From IMG/VR virus record IMGVR_UViG_3300030090_002673, positions 21,116 through 43,625 of that record: a stretch of DNA of 22,510 bases. The stretch is one strand, 5' to 3'. The notes under the pieces are model-generated. The model was not told where the DNA came from. It was given only the letters and a program-made list of their open reading frames with translations, and ran no database searches. Below are positions 5,834 through 14,442 of this stretch, piece after piece (positions within the stretch are counted from its first letter, which is position 1; each line of letters begins with the position of its first letter). Source of the stretch: a virus. The position numbers and the translations under genes were made by a program.

Positions 5834-6862
5834 TAACGTTAAGCCTACATTAAAAACATTGTGGGCTGACTGAGACATTTCCAAAGACTCCTGATCAAAC
5901 CTTGCAAAAATATGCTCACTCTCTGCATTTGCTCCTGTTGAGCTATTATCAATGCTAAATATAAATGGCCTATTGTTTCCATCTACCATATTCCAGACCC
6001 TACCAATAAAAGTGTTATCATCATAATCGACAATGCTGTATTCATCAGGCATTACATCAGTGTTATTAAGATAGCTAAATTTCATATCATAGGATATGCG
6101 CCCACCATGATTTGAATGGCCACTTCCTAATCCAAAGGGGCTTCCTGATGATCTTCCAAAGCTTGTAGTGCTTGCAAATCTTTGGCCACCTAAAGACTCT
6201 TGAATTTTTGTCTTGTCGTATATGATCGACCTTTTTACCGCCATATCAGGCGCAAAGGGCATGTCATAATAAGTCCCTATCATTATTCCCCCGCAGGTAA
6301 AGTCCGTACTTGCATTCCAAGTAGTGTCTCCCTCAAACTGTATTCCCCAATATTGTAAGTCTTGTTCTGTGAATGTAATAATTGTAGTCCCATCTGAAGC
6401 AGGCGTAACTGTTACAGTTTTATTAGAATCACTTGCCGCTATCGTGTCAGCATTTACAACTTCTGAAACAGTTACTGAACCCCAATTTATGTCAGAAGTT
6501 TCTGCCCCACCTCCATCTAAAGAAGCATTGTCACTTGTATGATTTCCAGCCACTACTTTAAATCTGCCATCTGAGCTATTTAAATTATGATTTAATATTG
6601 CAATAAAGTTTTGTTTATAAGAAGCATCTTGAAACTCTATTTGCGTTAATACATGCCCATCTGTATCGCTACTTGTGTCAAAAGTAACAGTATTCAATGG
6701 CCTTAAATCAAACAAATCTTCTACTGTATTTGTCGCTGGCAATCCTACAAAATAAGTGCCTGAATCAGTTGCAGTTATAGAAGCAATAGAATGACCTCTT
6801 GCGTAATGGTAACTTGCTAAACAACTGTAAAATCTGGGCGTGACTATGTTCATATTAGCCAT
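5819..6862 (-). CDS. Distal tail protein
   Basis: A 347-residue beta-rich protein, last gene of the late operon. Features: an N-terminal MNIVTPRFYSCLASYHYARG, IAILNHNLNSSDGRF near residue 90, a Ser/Thr/Asp-rich middle, GGIMIGTYYDMPFAPDMAV near 195-210 and GGRISYDMKFSYL near 255. The IGxYYDMPxxPD segment is one I associate with tail proteins of aquatic siphophages. It begins directly after the stop of the 856-residue tail gene, with GGAGTG as ribosome site, and comes after the tape measure, where baseplate or tail-tip genes lie. The exact tip role is unresolved. Confidence 0.6.
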   Translation of the reverse strand: MANMNIVTPRFYSCLASYHYARGHSIASITATDSGTYFVGLPATNTVEDLFDLRPLNTVTFDTSSDTDGHVLTQIEFQDASYKQNFIAILNHNLNSSDGRFKVVAGNHTSDNASLDGGGAETSDINWGSVTVSEVVNADTIAASDSNKTVTVTPASDGTTIITFTEQDLQYWGIQFEGDTTWNASTDFTCGGIMIGTYYDMPFAPDMAVKRSIIYDKTKIQESLGGQRFASTTSFGRSSGSPFGLGSGHSNHGGRISYDMKFSYLNNTDVMPDEYSIVDYDDNTFIGRVWNMVDGNNRPFIFSIDNSSTGANAESEHIFARFDQESLEMSQSAHNVFNVGLTLSEEF

Positions 6863-9433
6863 CTATACACTCCTTGCTTTAATAGACAGTTTTCCAACTG
6901 ATCTTTTTGTATCTGTAATTATGAATTTTAAATTTCCCCAGTCATTATTAGTTAATGGTTTTTCAGGAAACATATTTGTATTGTTAAAATCTATAATAGA
7001 ACCAACTTCTATAGGCTCTAAACTGGAGTTAACCCATTTTGCAGGGTTTATAATATTAAAACTAATTTTTAAATAAACATCTCCAAACAAAGCATTCTGG
7101 TAAGCCGCAAAAGAAGTGTTTTTATTATCGTTAGTTGGGTCTGTATCCCCTACTGCGTTTTCGCTGGCAGTTGTTACAAGCATATCTAAATTAACATTTT
7201 CAATATTTTCTTTTTCTTGAATATTATAATTTTTTCTTGATGAAGAATTAACAGCCGTAAGAGTGCTTTGATATGTTCTTTTTGCTGGATGAACATTATA
7301 ATTAATTACTTGTTTTGTAACAATATCAGAAGGGCTAGAAGTTGTTAACGACACTGCTCCAATATCGTTTTTATTAAGGGTTAAAACACTAGAAGGGCTG
7401 TTGTCTATATGGATATACTGAGGTTGATTAAAATCGCCTTGTTTAAACCTAAATACAAATTGTCCTTCATACTGAGCTTTTTCTAATACGTCTTTTAATA
7501 GCTTTGGTTTATGACACCACCATCTAATTTTCCAATCACCCCTAACTGCCGCCATACTTTGCCAGCCGTCAATATTTGTATTGGGGTCTGTAGCTACATC
7601 AATCCCACAAAATCTATTAAGCAAATCAAGATGAGCTTCTTGTACCCTAATTACGTCTCCACTTGTCCCTGTCGTACCTTGAGTAAGTCCATCTGAATCA
7701 GTATAAAGCCATTTTACTGATTTTACTCTAGCAGAAGCATCTGTTGTATCGTTGTATCTATCAATCCTTGAAGTAACTGCTACCCTGACATCATAAACAG
7801 TCAATGTGCTAAAAATATTAGAGGAAACACCTCCACTTCCATCTACAGAAGAAGAAACGACTCTTTTAAATCTTATAGAAAGCCCATTATCATAAGGATA
7901 TTCAGAAAACTCTGTAGCTGTAACTGCTCCATTTGTTGAACTTGTTTGCTCTGCTATCGTTGTAGCATTACCGCTACCTGTAGCCCCATTTACTAAATCA
8001 GCGCTTCCATTTGTCGCAAATGTAGTTCCATCACTTATTCCTGAATCAGTTGCAGTCCCAGAAGCATACCTACTGTTGTTTGTTATTGCCCAAGAATTAT
8101 TAGCAAGACCAGAAGTGTTTGAAGTGACTCCATAAAAATTAGTCATTTTCCATCTTACCATTATTGTCATTCCATAGTTATCAGAAGAACTTGTTATGTC
8201 TGGAGGATCATCCATAGCCTGAAGGTTAAAAATATTGTCTAACGTCAACGTATTTGTCTGTCCACTTTCATTATCATTCATTGTAGCCTCTTCACCACCA
8301 TTTGAACTGGTATGGTCTACGTCTCCATCTATCATATTCCCTATACTGCTAAATGTTTTAGAAACTGCTCCAAGAGGTTTTAATTTAAAATGCCTTTTTA
8401 AATGCCATTTTGTTTTTAAAATATATCCATTTTCATAGCTTTCAGCATCATGTTTATCTACAACAGGAATAAACGCATCAAGTCCCTCATCATAATATCT
8501 TAAAAACCTATTATTGCTACCAAAATCAAAAGGCAATAAGCACTTATAATAATATCCATACCTGTCAACCTGAACAGGAAACAAGCTTTGCCCTACCCCT
8601 GAAGCTGTGTTTGGAAATTTTAAATTATTTATGTATTCAGTATCTGTAGAGGTTAAATCAGAATTATATGTACTTGGTTGTCCTTGAAAGTCACCATAAA
8701 CTACAGGAAAATAGTTGTTTGTAGTGGTTGTCTGGGTTTGAGGAATAGAAATATTGTCCCAAGGCCTGTGGCTAACCATTGAAATTTTTATAGTGTCGCT
8801 TGATAGTGAAATATCACTAATCCTAAAAGAAGCAATTAAGGTTTTCGCCCCATTGTTAATTACGCTGTAAACATTTGCAATCCTGTTTATATACTTGTGG
8901 GTGACAGTTAGCTCTTGAGATACTAAAGCCCCCTTATAGGTAAAATCAGGAAAAGTTATAGAAACATTGCTTGTCTTGTTTATTGATTTTTTTAAGTCAA
9001 TAGATTCTCTAATGCTTGGAGTGTTTGTTATAACTCCATGATAAAAAGTACCTTCATCTGTGTAGTCTGAGAAAGCTAATGGTAAAAAATTATGCCAGTA
9101 AATTGGAGCATTGTCGCTATGAGATGCCGCAGTTGTTCCTTTTACTCCTCTTGTGACCAGAACATTGTCTGGGGCGACCATACTATGTATGTACATGACT
9201 TCATTATCAACTTTAATAAAATCTCCTACTTGAAATACGCTTTCATCATCTACATCAAAACCCTCTTCAGTAGTATTTAAAGCTTCTCTTGCTAAATTAG
9301 GATTTCCATCTGCTTGTTTTACAGCATCAAATCCACCATCTCCAGAACCTTGAGCATCCCCATTATAAAACCCTAATTGGAATAACCAATTTTCTTTAAT
9401 ATTAGACAGTTTTATTGAAGAAGGATAAGCCAT
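6863..9433 (-). CDS. Large tail-tip / hub-like tail protein
   Basis: An 856-residue protein overlapping the tape measure stop (TAATG). Residues 66-112 hold a motif common in phage tail-tip proteins: FQVGDFIKVDNEVMYI followed by VLVTRGVKGTTAASHSD. The middle (about 340-560) is Ser/Thr/Asn-rich and repeat-like, perhaps an exposed insertion. The last third (from WKIRWWCHKPKLLKDVLEKA, through GQFVFRF, to LEPIEVGSIIDFNN and KRSVGKLSIKARSV) looks like a hub domain of the kind that caps the tail tube. Position directly after the tape measure supports a tail-tip role. No peptidase or glycosidase motif seen. Confidence 0.65.
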   Translation of the reverse strand: MAYPSSIKLSNIKENWLFQLGFYNGDAQGSGDGGFDAVKQADGNPNLAREALNTTEEGFDVDDESVFQVGDFIKVDNEVMYIHSMVAPDNVLVTRGVKGTTAASHSDNAPIYWHNFLPLAFSDYTDEGTFYHGVITNTPSIRESIDLKKSINKTSNVSITFPDFTYKGALVSQELTVTHKYINRIANVYSVINNGAKTLIASFRISDISLSSDTIKISMVSHRPWDNISIPQTQTTTTNNYFPVVYGDFQGQPSTYNSDLTSTDTEYINNLKFPNTASGVGQSLFPVQVDRYGYYYKCLLPFDFGSNNRFLRYYDEGLDAFIPVVDKHDAESYENGYILKTKWHLKRHFKLKPLGAVSKTFSSIGNMIDGDVDHTSSNGGEEATMNDNESGQTNTLTLDNIFNLQAMDDPPDITSSSDNYGMTIMVRWKMTNFYGVTSNTSGLANNSWAITNNSRYASGTATDSGISDGTTFATNGSADLVNGATGSGNATTIAEQTSSTNGAVTATEFSEYPYDNGLSIRFKRVVSSSVDGSGGVSSNIFSTLTVYDVRVAVTSRIDRYNDTTDASARVKSVKWLYTDSDGLTQGTTGTSGDVIRVQEAHLDLLNRFCGIDVATDPNTNIDGWQSMAAVRGDWKIRWWCHKPKLLKDVLEKAQYEGQFVFRFKQGDFNQPQYIHIDNSPSSVLTLNKNDIGAVSLTTSSPSDIVTKQVINYNVHPAKRTYQSTLTAVNSSSRKNYNIQEKENIENVNLDMLVTTASENAVGDTDPTNDNKNTSFAAYQNALFGDVYLKISFNIINPAKWVNSSLEPIEVGSIIDFNNTNMFPEKPLTNNDWGNLKFIITDTKRSVGKLSIKARSV
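7441..7448. repeat. GTTTAAAC palindrome, copy 4
   Basis: In the hub-like tail gene, over Arg-Phe-Lys-Gln codons. The only copy whose flanks do not follow the Y...R pattern of the others. Confidence 0.55.
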
Positions 9434-11991
9434 TAAGCAAGATTCATGCGTTGAGCTTTTTCAATAGCAGGAATAATCGTATCTACTATGCTTTCATCTA
9501 CAAGTGGAGCAGAAATATTAAGAGTAATGCCTCCCATGCCTCCTGCTAAATTTTCCTGTTGAGCTTGATTTAATATAAGCTCCCCTGCTGTGGCTTTCAC
9601 TGGGACAACATCCCCAAGATTAGGATCACCCTGAACAATACCACCCTGAGCAAATTGTTGAGATTCTATATTTGCAACATTTGCCAAGCCTGCGGCTGTT
9701 ACTGCGGCGGCTAAAACATAATTAAAAGGAGGAGGAGCAGAGGCCAGCGCTTTAGTGGCGGCTGAATAAGTGTCTATTATAGCGCCAGCTTGCGCCAATC
9801 TTTTGTTTACTAAAGCAGAACCCTTAAACGCTTCATTAAGCTGTCCTAAACCCCCTATTAACTGAGAAACAGCGTTAGCTTGAAATGAGACTTCATCTGC
9901 TCTAATCTGCTTTTTTTGCTCTGCTACAAATCTTGCAATATCAGTTTCATGCACCCCTGCCTGTTCAAAAAGCTTTGCTTGCTTGCTCATCATTACTCTA
10001 CGCATGGCAAAGTCAGTATTGAACATCCCACTCATCTGCTCATTAAACGACTGCCTTATCTGTATTTTTTCATCACTTGATAGCTCTTCTTGTGTTTTAA
10101 CAAAATCTATGGCATCTATCTCAGCCCTTCTTATTTCATTAACAGCTTCGATTGTTTCACCTAAACTTCTGTAAGACTCTTGAGTGCTTTCGTTTGCTGT
10201 CTGTTGTTTTACACTAGATTCTTCTGCCTTAATTCCCAAAGAATCTAACGTTTCAGCTAACTTATTTACAAAGTTTGCATGCTCTTCTAAGGCTATATTC
10301 CCCTCTATTTCAGCCTCTTTGTAAGTATCCACAGCATCTGTTGCCCTTGCCAACTCTGCCTGTATAAAAGTAACCATTTGCCCAAGCTCAGTAAATGATT
10401 CTCCAGTTTTTTCATTCATTTCTGCCAAAATTTCTTTTTGCCCATGCGTTTTATTAGCGGCCTTTGCTAGTTCTTGATACTTTGAAGCCTGCAAAGCAAG
10501 ATTTTCTTCAAGGCTTTTACCAGAATCAATAGCGACTCCTGTTCTTATTGATAGTTTTTGCAGTGAGTCCTCAGCTTGAATAGAAGCCTCTGTTTGTTCC
10601 CTAAATGCCTCTGCTGATTCTTTTAATTTTTCAGCTATAATTTCCTCTTGAACAGCAATTCTGATTTTTTGCCTATATTGATCATTTACATTTTTTAAAG
10701 ACTTTTGAATTTCATCTGCTGACAATTTTTCCCTATTCATGTTCTGTAAAAAATCTGGGTATTTTTTATCAATTTCACTAATTAATCTTGACCTGACTTC
10801 TTCTTTGTCTATATTTCGAGCTAAAGCCTTTGCTAGATTTGTTAATTCAGCCTGATCTCTTCTTAGCTTTTCAGAAGTTTTTAATTTTATAAAATTATCA
10901 AAGCTTCCCACAAGAGAAGTCATTTTTACTGTTGCTTTTTCAAGCCCGGGAGAAAATCTTTCAAAAATAGATATCCCAAGGCCTTCCATTGCGCTATTTA
11001 ATAACGTTGCTTTTCCAGCTAAATTATCAAGCTGGATATCTGCCATCCTTTGAGCCGCACCACTTGCATTATCAAAGGAAGTGGACAATTTTTCTGTAGC
11101 ATCAACCCCATCTAATAAAACGCCAAATGCAGAAATCGCTCTTTGCCCCACAAGGTCTTTCATTTCAGCAGTTGTTAAACCTGATTCTGAAAGCTTATCA
11201 AAAGCTTTTTGCAAATCTTCAGAGCTTTTTACAGGAAATCCTATTTTTTCGCTTAGTTTAGAGCTTTCATTTCCAAGCTCAAGTAATATGCGCCTTAATG
11301 AAGTTCCAGCCATAGAACCCGAAATACCAGCGTTTGCAAGCGTTCCAAGCATTGCAGTAGTGCTTTCAACATCTAATCCAACCTGTTTTGCCACAGGAGC
11401 AACATATTGCATAGAATTTGTAAACTTGTCCATATCTAATGCTGAAGAACTAAAGGAAGCCGCCATAGTATCTGTCACCCTCGAAGTTTCAGAAACATCT
11501 AACCCAAAAGCTCTTAATGTTTGCCCTGCAACAGCCGCAGACGTAGCCAAATCAGAACCAGAAGCAGAAGCAAGGGCTAACGTGTCTTTTGTAACCCCCT
11601 GAATTTCTTTGCTCGTAAAGCCTAACTTTGCAAATTCTGTTTGAAGCTGGCCTACTTGGGTTGCTGTAAAAACAGTAGTTGACCCTAAATCTTTTGCATT
11701 TTTTTCAAGCGCTTGAAGCTCTTTACCTGATGCTCCAGAAATAGAAGCGACATTTGACATTGTTTTTTCAAAGTTTGCCCCAACTCTAATCACTCCAGAA
11801 ATAGCTTTTGTTGCCGCTATAACGCCTACAGTTGTCAACCCAAGCTTTGCAACCATCCCCCCAAGAGCAGAAGAGCCTCCTCTCGTTGAGCTTTCTAATC
11901 TTTTTGTTCTAGCCTCTAATTCAGAATATTGCTGTTTTAATTTTGCAACACCCTTTCCTTGAAATTCTATTATTTGCTTATTTGTTGCCAC
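9433..11991 (-). CDS. Tail tape measure protein (TP901 type)
   Basis: An 852-residue protein. Residues about 75-245 match the PhageMin/TP901 tape measure core: MSNVASISGASGKELQALEK, LGSTTVFTATQVGQLQTEFAKLGF and LANAGISGSMAGTSLRRILLELG. A long helical region follows (about 330-690), then a hydrophobic stretch (PPPFNYVLAAAVTAAGLANVAN) and the usual C-terminal GGIVQGDPNLGDVVPVKATAGELILN. The protein sets tail length during assembly; at roughly 0.15 nm per residue it would suit a tail of about 130 nm (rule-of-thumb estimate). The start is GTG at 11991, with AAGGAG upstream, overlapping the end of the gpT-like frame by 14 bases. No lysozyme or peptidase insertion seen. Confidence 0.93.
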   Translation of the reverse strand: MATNKQIIEFQGKGVAKLKQQYSELEARTKRLESSTRGGSSALGGMVAKLGLTTVGVIAATKAISGVIRVGANFEKTMSNVASISGASGKELQALEKNAKDLGSTTVFTATQVGQLQTEFAKLGFTSKEIQGVTKDTLALASASGSDLATSAAVAGQTLRAFGLDVSETSRVTDTMAASFSSSALDMDKFTNSMQYVAPVAKQVGLDVESTTAMLGTLANAGISGSMAGTSLRRILLELGNESSKLSEKIGFPVKSSEDLQKAFDKLSESGLTTAEMKDLVGQRAISAFGVLLDGVDATEKLSTSFDNASGAAQRMADIQLDNLAGKATLLNSAMEGLGISIFERFSPGLEKATVKMTSLVGSFDNFIKLKTSEKLRRDQAELTNLAKALARNIDKEEVRSRLISEIDKKYPDFLQNMNREKLSADEIQKSLKNVNDQYRQKIRIAVQEEIIAEKLKESAEAFREQTEASIQAEDSLQKLSIRTGVAIDSGKSLEENLALQASKYQELAKAANKTHGQKEILAEMNEKTGESFTELGQMVTFIQAELARATDAVDTYKEAEIEGNIALEEHANFVNKLAETLDSLGIKAEESSVKQQTANESTQESYRSLGETIEAVNEIRRAEIDAIDFVKTQEELSSDEKIQIRQSFNEQMSGMFNTDFAMRRVMMSKQAKLFEQAGVHETDIARFVAEQKKQIRADEVSFQANAVSQLIGGLGQLNEAFKGSALVNKRLAQAGAIIDTYSAATKALASAPPPFNYVLAAAVTAAGLANVANIESQQFAQGGIVQGDPNLGDVVPVKATAGELILNQAQQENLAGGMGGITLNISAPLVDESIVDTIIPAIEKAQRMNLA

Positions 11992-12424
11992 GCTTCTTCA
12001 TTCTCCTTACCTCATGCTCAGTTACTATAGACTTGATAATAAAATGCTTTTGAATCCATATCTTTGGCGTATCCCCATATCCTCCTGAATATGGAGGCGT
12101 GTTTGTGTCTTTTGAATAAGAATATCGCTTAATATCACTTTGGAATTTAGCATCAAGAAAGTTATTTATATTTGAAAAAAAGGGAATTTGGGCGTAAGTG
12201 TCTAAATAAGCACCCCCAACGCTGTTTTTATTGTGGTCTACAGCTTCATAATAAACCCTTAATAAATAAGAGTTTAATTCTTCTTTATTGTTAAAGGTTA
12301 CAACGCCTTCACCAGAAAAAACTGACTTTGCTTTATATGGAAACGCATTAAACTCTGGCCTATCTTCAGGTGAGCCTAAAAGGCTACAGACAGCGTTAAT
12401 GCCTAAAAATAAGCCTTCTACTCC
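11978..12424 (-). CDS. gpT-like tail chaperone extension, reached by frameshift
   Basis: A long open frame fills the space between the gpG-like gene and the tape measure, in the -1 frame of gpG. The visible extension is about 147 residues after the shift (EGLFLGINAVCSLLG ... HFIIKSIVTEHEVRRMKKRGNK). It contains no ATG, GTG or TTG between the upstream in-frame stop and codon 141, so it cannot be an independent gene with a normal start. It fits gpGT, the fusion made in lambda-like tails to load the tape measure, which is exactly where it lies. The fused product would be about 245 residues. The extension overlaps the tape measure start. Sequence evidence for the frame: strong; the frameshift itself is inferred. 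Confidence 0.8.
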   Translation of the reverse strand, partial: GVEGLFLGINAVCSLLGSPEDRPEFNAFPYKAKSVFSGEGVVTFNNKEELNSYLLRVYYEAVDHNKNSVGGAYLDTYAQIPFFSNINNFLDAKFQSDIKRYSYSKDTNTPPYSGGYGDTPKIWIQKHFIIKSIVTEHEVRRMKKRGNK

Positions 12425-12427
12425 CCC
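12418..12427 (-). promoter_or_regulatory. Probable -1 frameshift site (GGGGGAGTAG)
   Basis: The gpG-like gene ends CTG GGG GAG TAG. A glycine tRNA on GGG can re-pair with GGG one base back, after which GGA GTA GAA continues into the gpT-like frame. This is not a textbook X-XXY-YYZ heptamer, but it is the only homopolymer run in the overlap where the shift must occur. Confidence 0.6.
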
Positions 12428-12717
12428 AGCGTTTGCACATCCTGAATAAGATTCATCAAATCATCTTTTTCTTCTAAGGTAAGTTCTTTTATTACGCTAT
12501 CAACAGGAGTGTCATTTGCTTCTTTGTAGTTTTTAAAATCTCCACCTCCCAATCCATAGCGAATCCACTGGGTGCGTGCTTTAGATGAATTTTTTATTGT
12601 TTTTATTGATCCATCTTGAAATATAATTTCAGGAATATCAGTACACTCATCAATCTGGTCAACTGACATCTGTTTTATTTTTACTTTACGACCTGATTTT
12701 AATTTTTTATCAGTCAT
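12418..12717 (-). CDS. gpG-like tail assembly chaperone
   Basis: A 99-residue, highly charged protein between the tail-tube candidate and the tape measure, the position of gpG in lambda-like tails. It begins MTDKKLKSGRKVKIKQMSVD and ends ELTLEEKDDLMNLIQDVQTLGE, mostly helical at the C-terminus. The assignment rests on position, size and the following -1 frame rather than on recognisable motifs. Ribosome site GGAGGG lies six bases before the ATG, directly preceded by a GTTTAAAC palindrome. Confidence 0.75.
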   Translation of the reverse strand: MTDKKLKSGRKVKIKQMSVDQIDECTDIPEIIFQDGSIKTIKNSSKARTQWIRYGLGGGDFKNYKEANDTPVDSVIKELTLEEKDDLMNLIQDVQTLGE

Positions 12718-12727
12718 ATTTCCCTCC

Positions 12728-12735
12728 GTTTAAAC
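12728..12735. repeat. GTTTAAAC palindrome, copy 5
   Basis: The only copy in a non-coding gap, between the tail-tube stop and the gpG-like start, abutting the ribosome site. Confidence 0.6.
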
Positions 12736-12743
12736 AGTTTCTA

Positions 12744-13769
12744 TTAACTCATTTTAAAAACAGCAAGATTGGCATCTCCATCTGTCCCTGCTGTTGCCCT
12801 CCAAGGAATCTCAACGAACATCCCTTCATCAGCAAAGTCAATGTTGTGTCCTGTCATTCTTGCATTTGGAATTGAAAAATCCCAAGTGCCTCCATCATTT
12901 AAAGCAATAGCATAATTTGTATTTGCTTTCCAATCTGCTAAGGCATCTGCTGAATTTGCTTCATACTTAACAGTAATTGATCCAGAGATATCATATAAGC
13001 CTGCTCTGTTATATCCATCTGCCTCTGCGCTTGTACCTTGCCACGCTACTCTATTAGCAGGGTTTGATATTGTGCATGTAAAAGCTGAAACAGTCATTGC
13101 ATGCCCCCCCACTGTTAAAGTGGTAAAGTCAAACAAACCTTTTTCATAATTCACAGCAGTTGTCGCCCCTGTAACGCCAGAGTCTTTAACAATAGGCTTA
13201 TATCCACTATAAAATTGCCCTGAAGCGTGTAAACGACCAGCATCCGTTGCCATGTCCATAGAAAGCGTTAAATTTTGTAAAACTGCTGAGTGCATTATCT
13301 GATCATCAGCCGCAAGCCCAGAAGTAGTAGGAGGGGCAACCAATAAGACTATCCCAACATTGTCAGCAGTAGTTGATCCATGAGAATAATCATTTGTCGT
13401 ATTTGCGACAGTAGGAGATATAGTCACTGTGCCTGTACAGTCAGCTACGTCAGTTGCTAAACTTAACAAAGTTTGAAGCATTACTTCATTTTCTACTAGA
13501 TAATCAAAATCGTATGTCCACACACCAGAGCCATAATGACGAATTAAATCCCCATCCTCTAATGACCTTCTGCCACTTCTTAGCACTTCTGCTGTTTGGA
13601 AACCCCCATCATAATTAATTCCACTAATCTGGGCAACTCTCATAAACAATCTTGAGCCACTTACAAAATCAGCATCTGCTAAATTACCATCTCCCCCTAT
13701 GGCTAATGCAGAAACGTCTTGCTTCCCGACCACTAATTGATATTCTCTTCCTGATGCGTTGGTAGCCAT
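12744..13769 (-). CDS. Major tail (tube) protein candidate
   Basis: A 341-residue Ala/Gly/Thr/Asp-rich protein with strong ribosome site AAAGGAGA. It is beta-rich, begins MATNASGREYQLVVGKQDVS, has a repeated NYDGGFQTAEVLRSGRRSLEDGD type strand-turn pattern near 52-74 and closes with DFADEGMFVEIPWRATAGTDG. The identification is mainly positional: it is the gene immediately before the chaperone pair and tape measure, and its composition suits a high-copy structural protein. Longer than minimal tube proteins (about 150-250 residues), so it may carry an extra surface domain. Confidence 0.72.
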   Translation of the reverse strand: MATNASGREYQLVVGKQDVSALAIGGDGNLADADFVSGSRLFMRVAQISGINYDGGFQTAEVLRSGRRSLEDGDLIRHYGSGVWTYDFDYLVENEVMLQTLLSLATDVADCTGTVTISPTVANTTNDYSHGSTTADNVGIVLLVAPPTTSGLAADDQIMHSAVLQNLTLSMDMATDAGRLHASGQFYSGYKPIVKDSGVTGATTAVNYEKGLFDFTTLTVGGHAMTVSAFTCTISNPANRVAWQGTSAEADGYNRAGLYDISGSITVKYEANSADALADWKANTNYAIALNDGGTWDFSIPNARMTGHNIDFADEGMFVEIPWRATAGTDGDANLAVFKMS

Positions 13770-13781
13770 AAGCTATCTCCT

Positions 13782-13967
13782 TTACACTTCTTCTATTAAG
13801 TTATTAACAAGCAAATAGTCCATTCTTTTTTTCGTAACGCCTTTAAGTTCGTCACTTTTGCCCCCCAACATTGCCTTATATTGATCTTTACTAAGCATCC
13901 TGTCTGAAACAGTGCTTTTAAATAATTTTGTGGCTTTATAAGCCTTCTTTTTTGATGTTTTACTCAT
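13782..13967 (-). CDS. Hypothetical small basic protein, 61 residues
   Basis: A Lys-rich protein (SKTSKKKAYKATKLFKST at the N-terminus) with a helical C-terminus (KRMDYLLVNNLIEEV) that looks like a small winged-helix or SAP-like unit. Lies between the tail-completion candidate and the tail-tube candidate, each with its own ribosome site (AGAGGTAG here). Probably a minor structural or assembly factor; no family recognised. Confidence 0.6.
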   Translation of the reverse strand: MSKTSKKKAYKATKLFKSTVSDRMLSKDQYKAMLGGKSDELKGVTKKRMDYLLVNNLIEEV

Positions 13968-13986
13968 TTTCTACCTCTAATTTAAT

Positions 13987-14442
13987 TTAATTTGCACGAC
14001 TTAACCTACATGAAAATAGAAATCTAGCTACATGCAAGCTGTCAACGTCAGCCTCACCCTCTGTAAACTCATCAAAGGTAATGCTTGAAACAGTCCCATC
14101 ATGCCAAGGGAATGAAGATGCGTTATTTTCTTTGTTATTAAAAAGAAGTTGATGTAACCTTTCTGAGTCTGAATATAATTGCTCATAAAACCTCTCATCT
14201 CCTTCTTCTCCTATTGAATACAGGGAAAGCTCTACATTGTAAAGCCTCCTCCATTCGTTTGCTGTCATCAAATCTGTTTCTGAGCTTTCCCCCCAGAGCC
14301 TTATTGAATATGTCCCCATATCTTTATAGTCAGGGGACACATAAACTGTGCAAGACCTATCAGTAACAATAATTGATCTCAGCTTTTGCAAAACATTGTC
14401 GTAGAAAACATTATTGTACGTTGTTCCAAGAACCAATGCCAT
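13987..14442 (-). CDS. Tail completion / terminator-like protein
   Basis: A 151-residue protein overlapping the connector-like gene's stop (TAATG). It opens with VFYDNVLQKLRSIIVTDRSC, has a central RLYNVELSLYSIGEEGDERFYEQLYSDSERL and closes with VARFLFSCRLSRAN, strand segments of the kind seen in gpU-like tail terminators. Such proteins cap the tail tube and join it to the head. Position between a connector candidate and the tail tube supports this. Not certain from sequence alone. Confidence 0.55.
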   Translation of the reverse strand: MALVLGTTYNNVFYDNVLQKLRSIIVTDRSCTVYVSPDYKDMGTYSIRLWGESSETDLMTANEWRRLYNVELSLYSIGEEGDERFYEQLYSDSERLHQLLFNNKENNASSFPWHDGTVSSITFDEFTEGEADVDSLHVARFLFSCRLSRAN

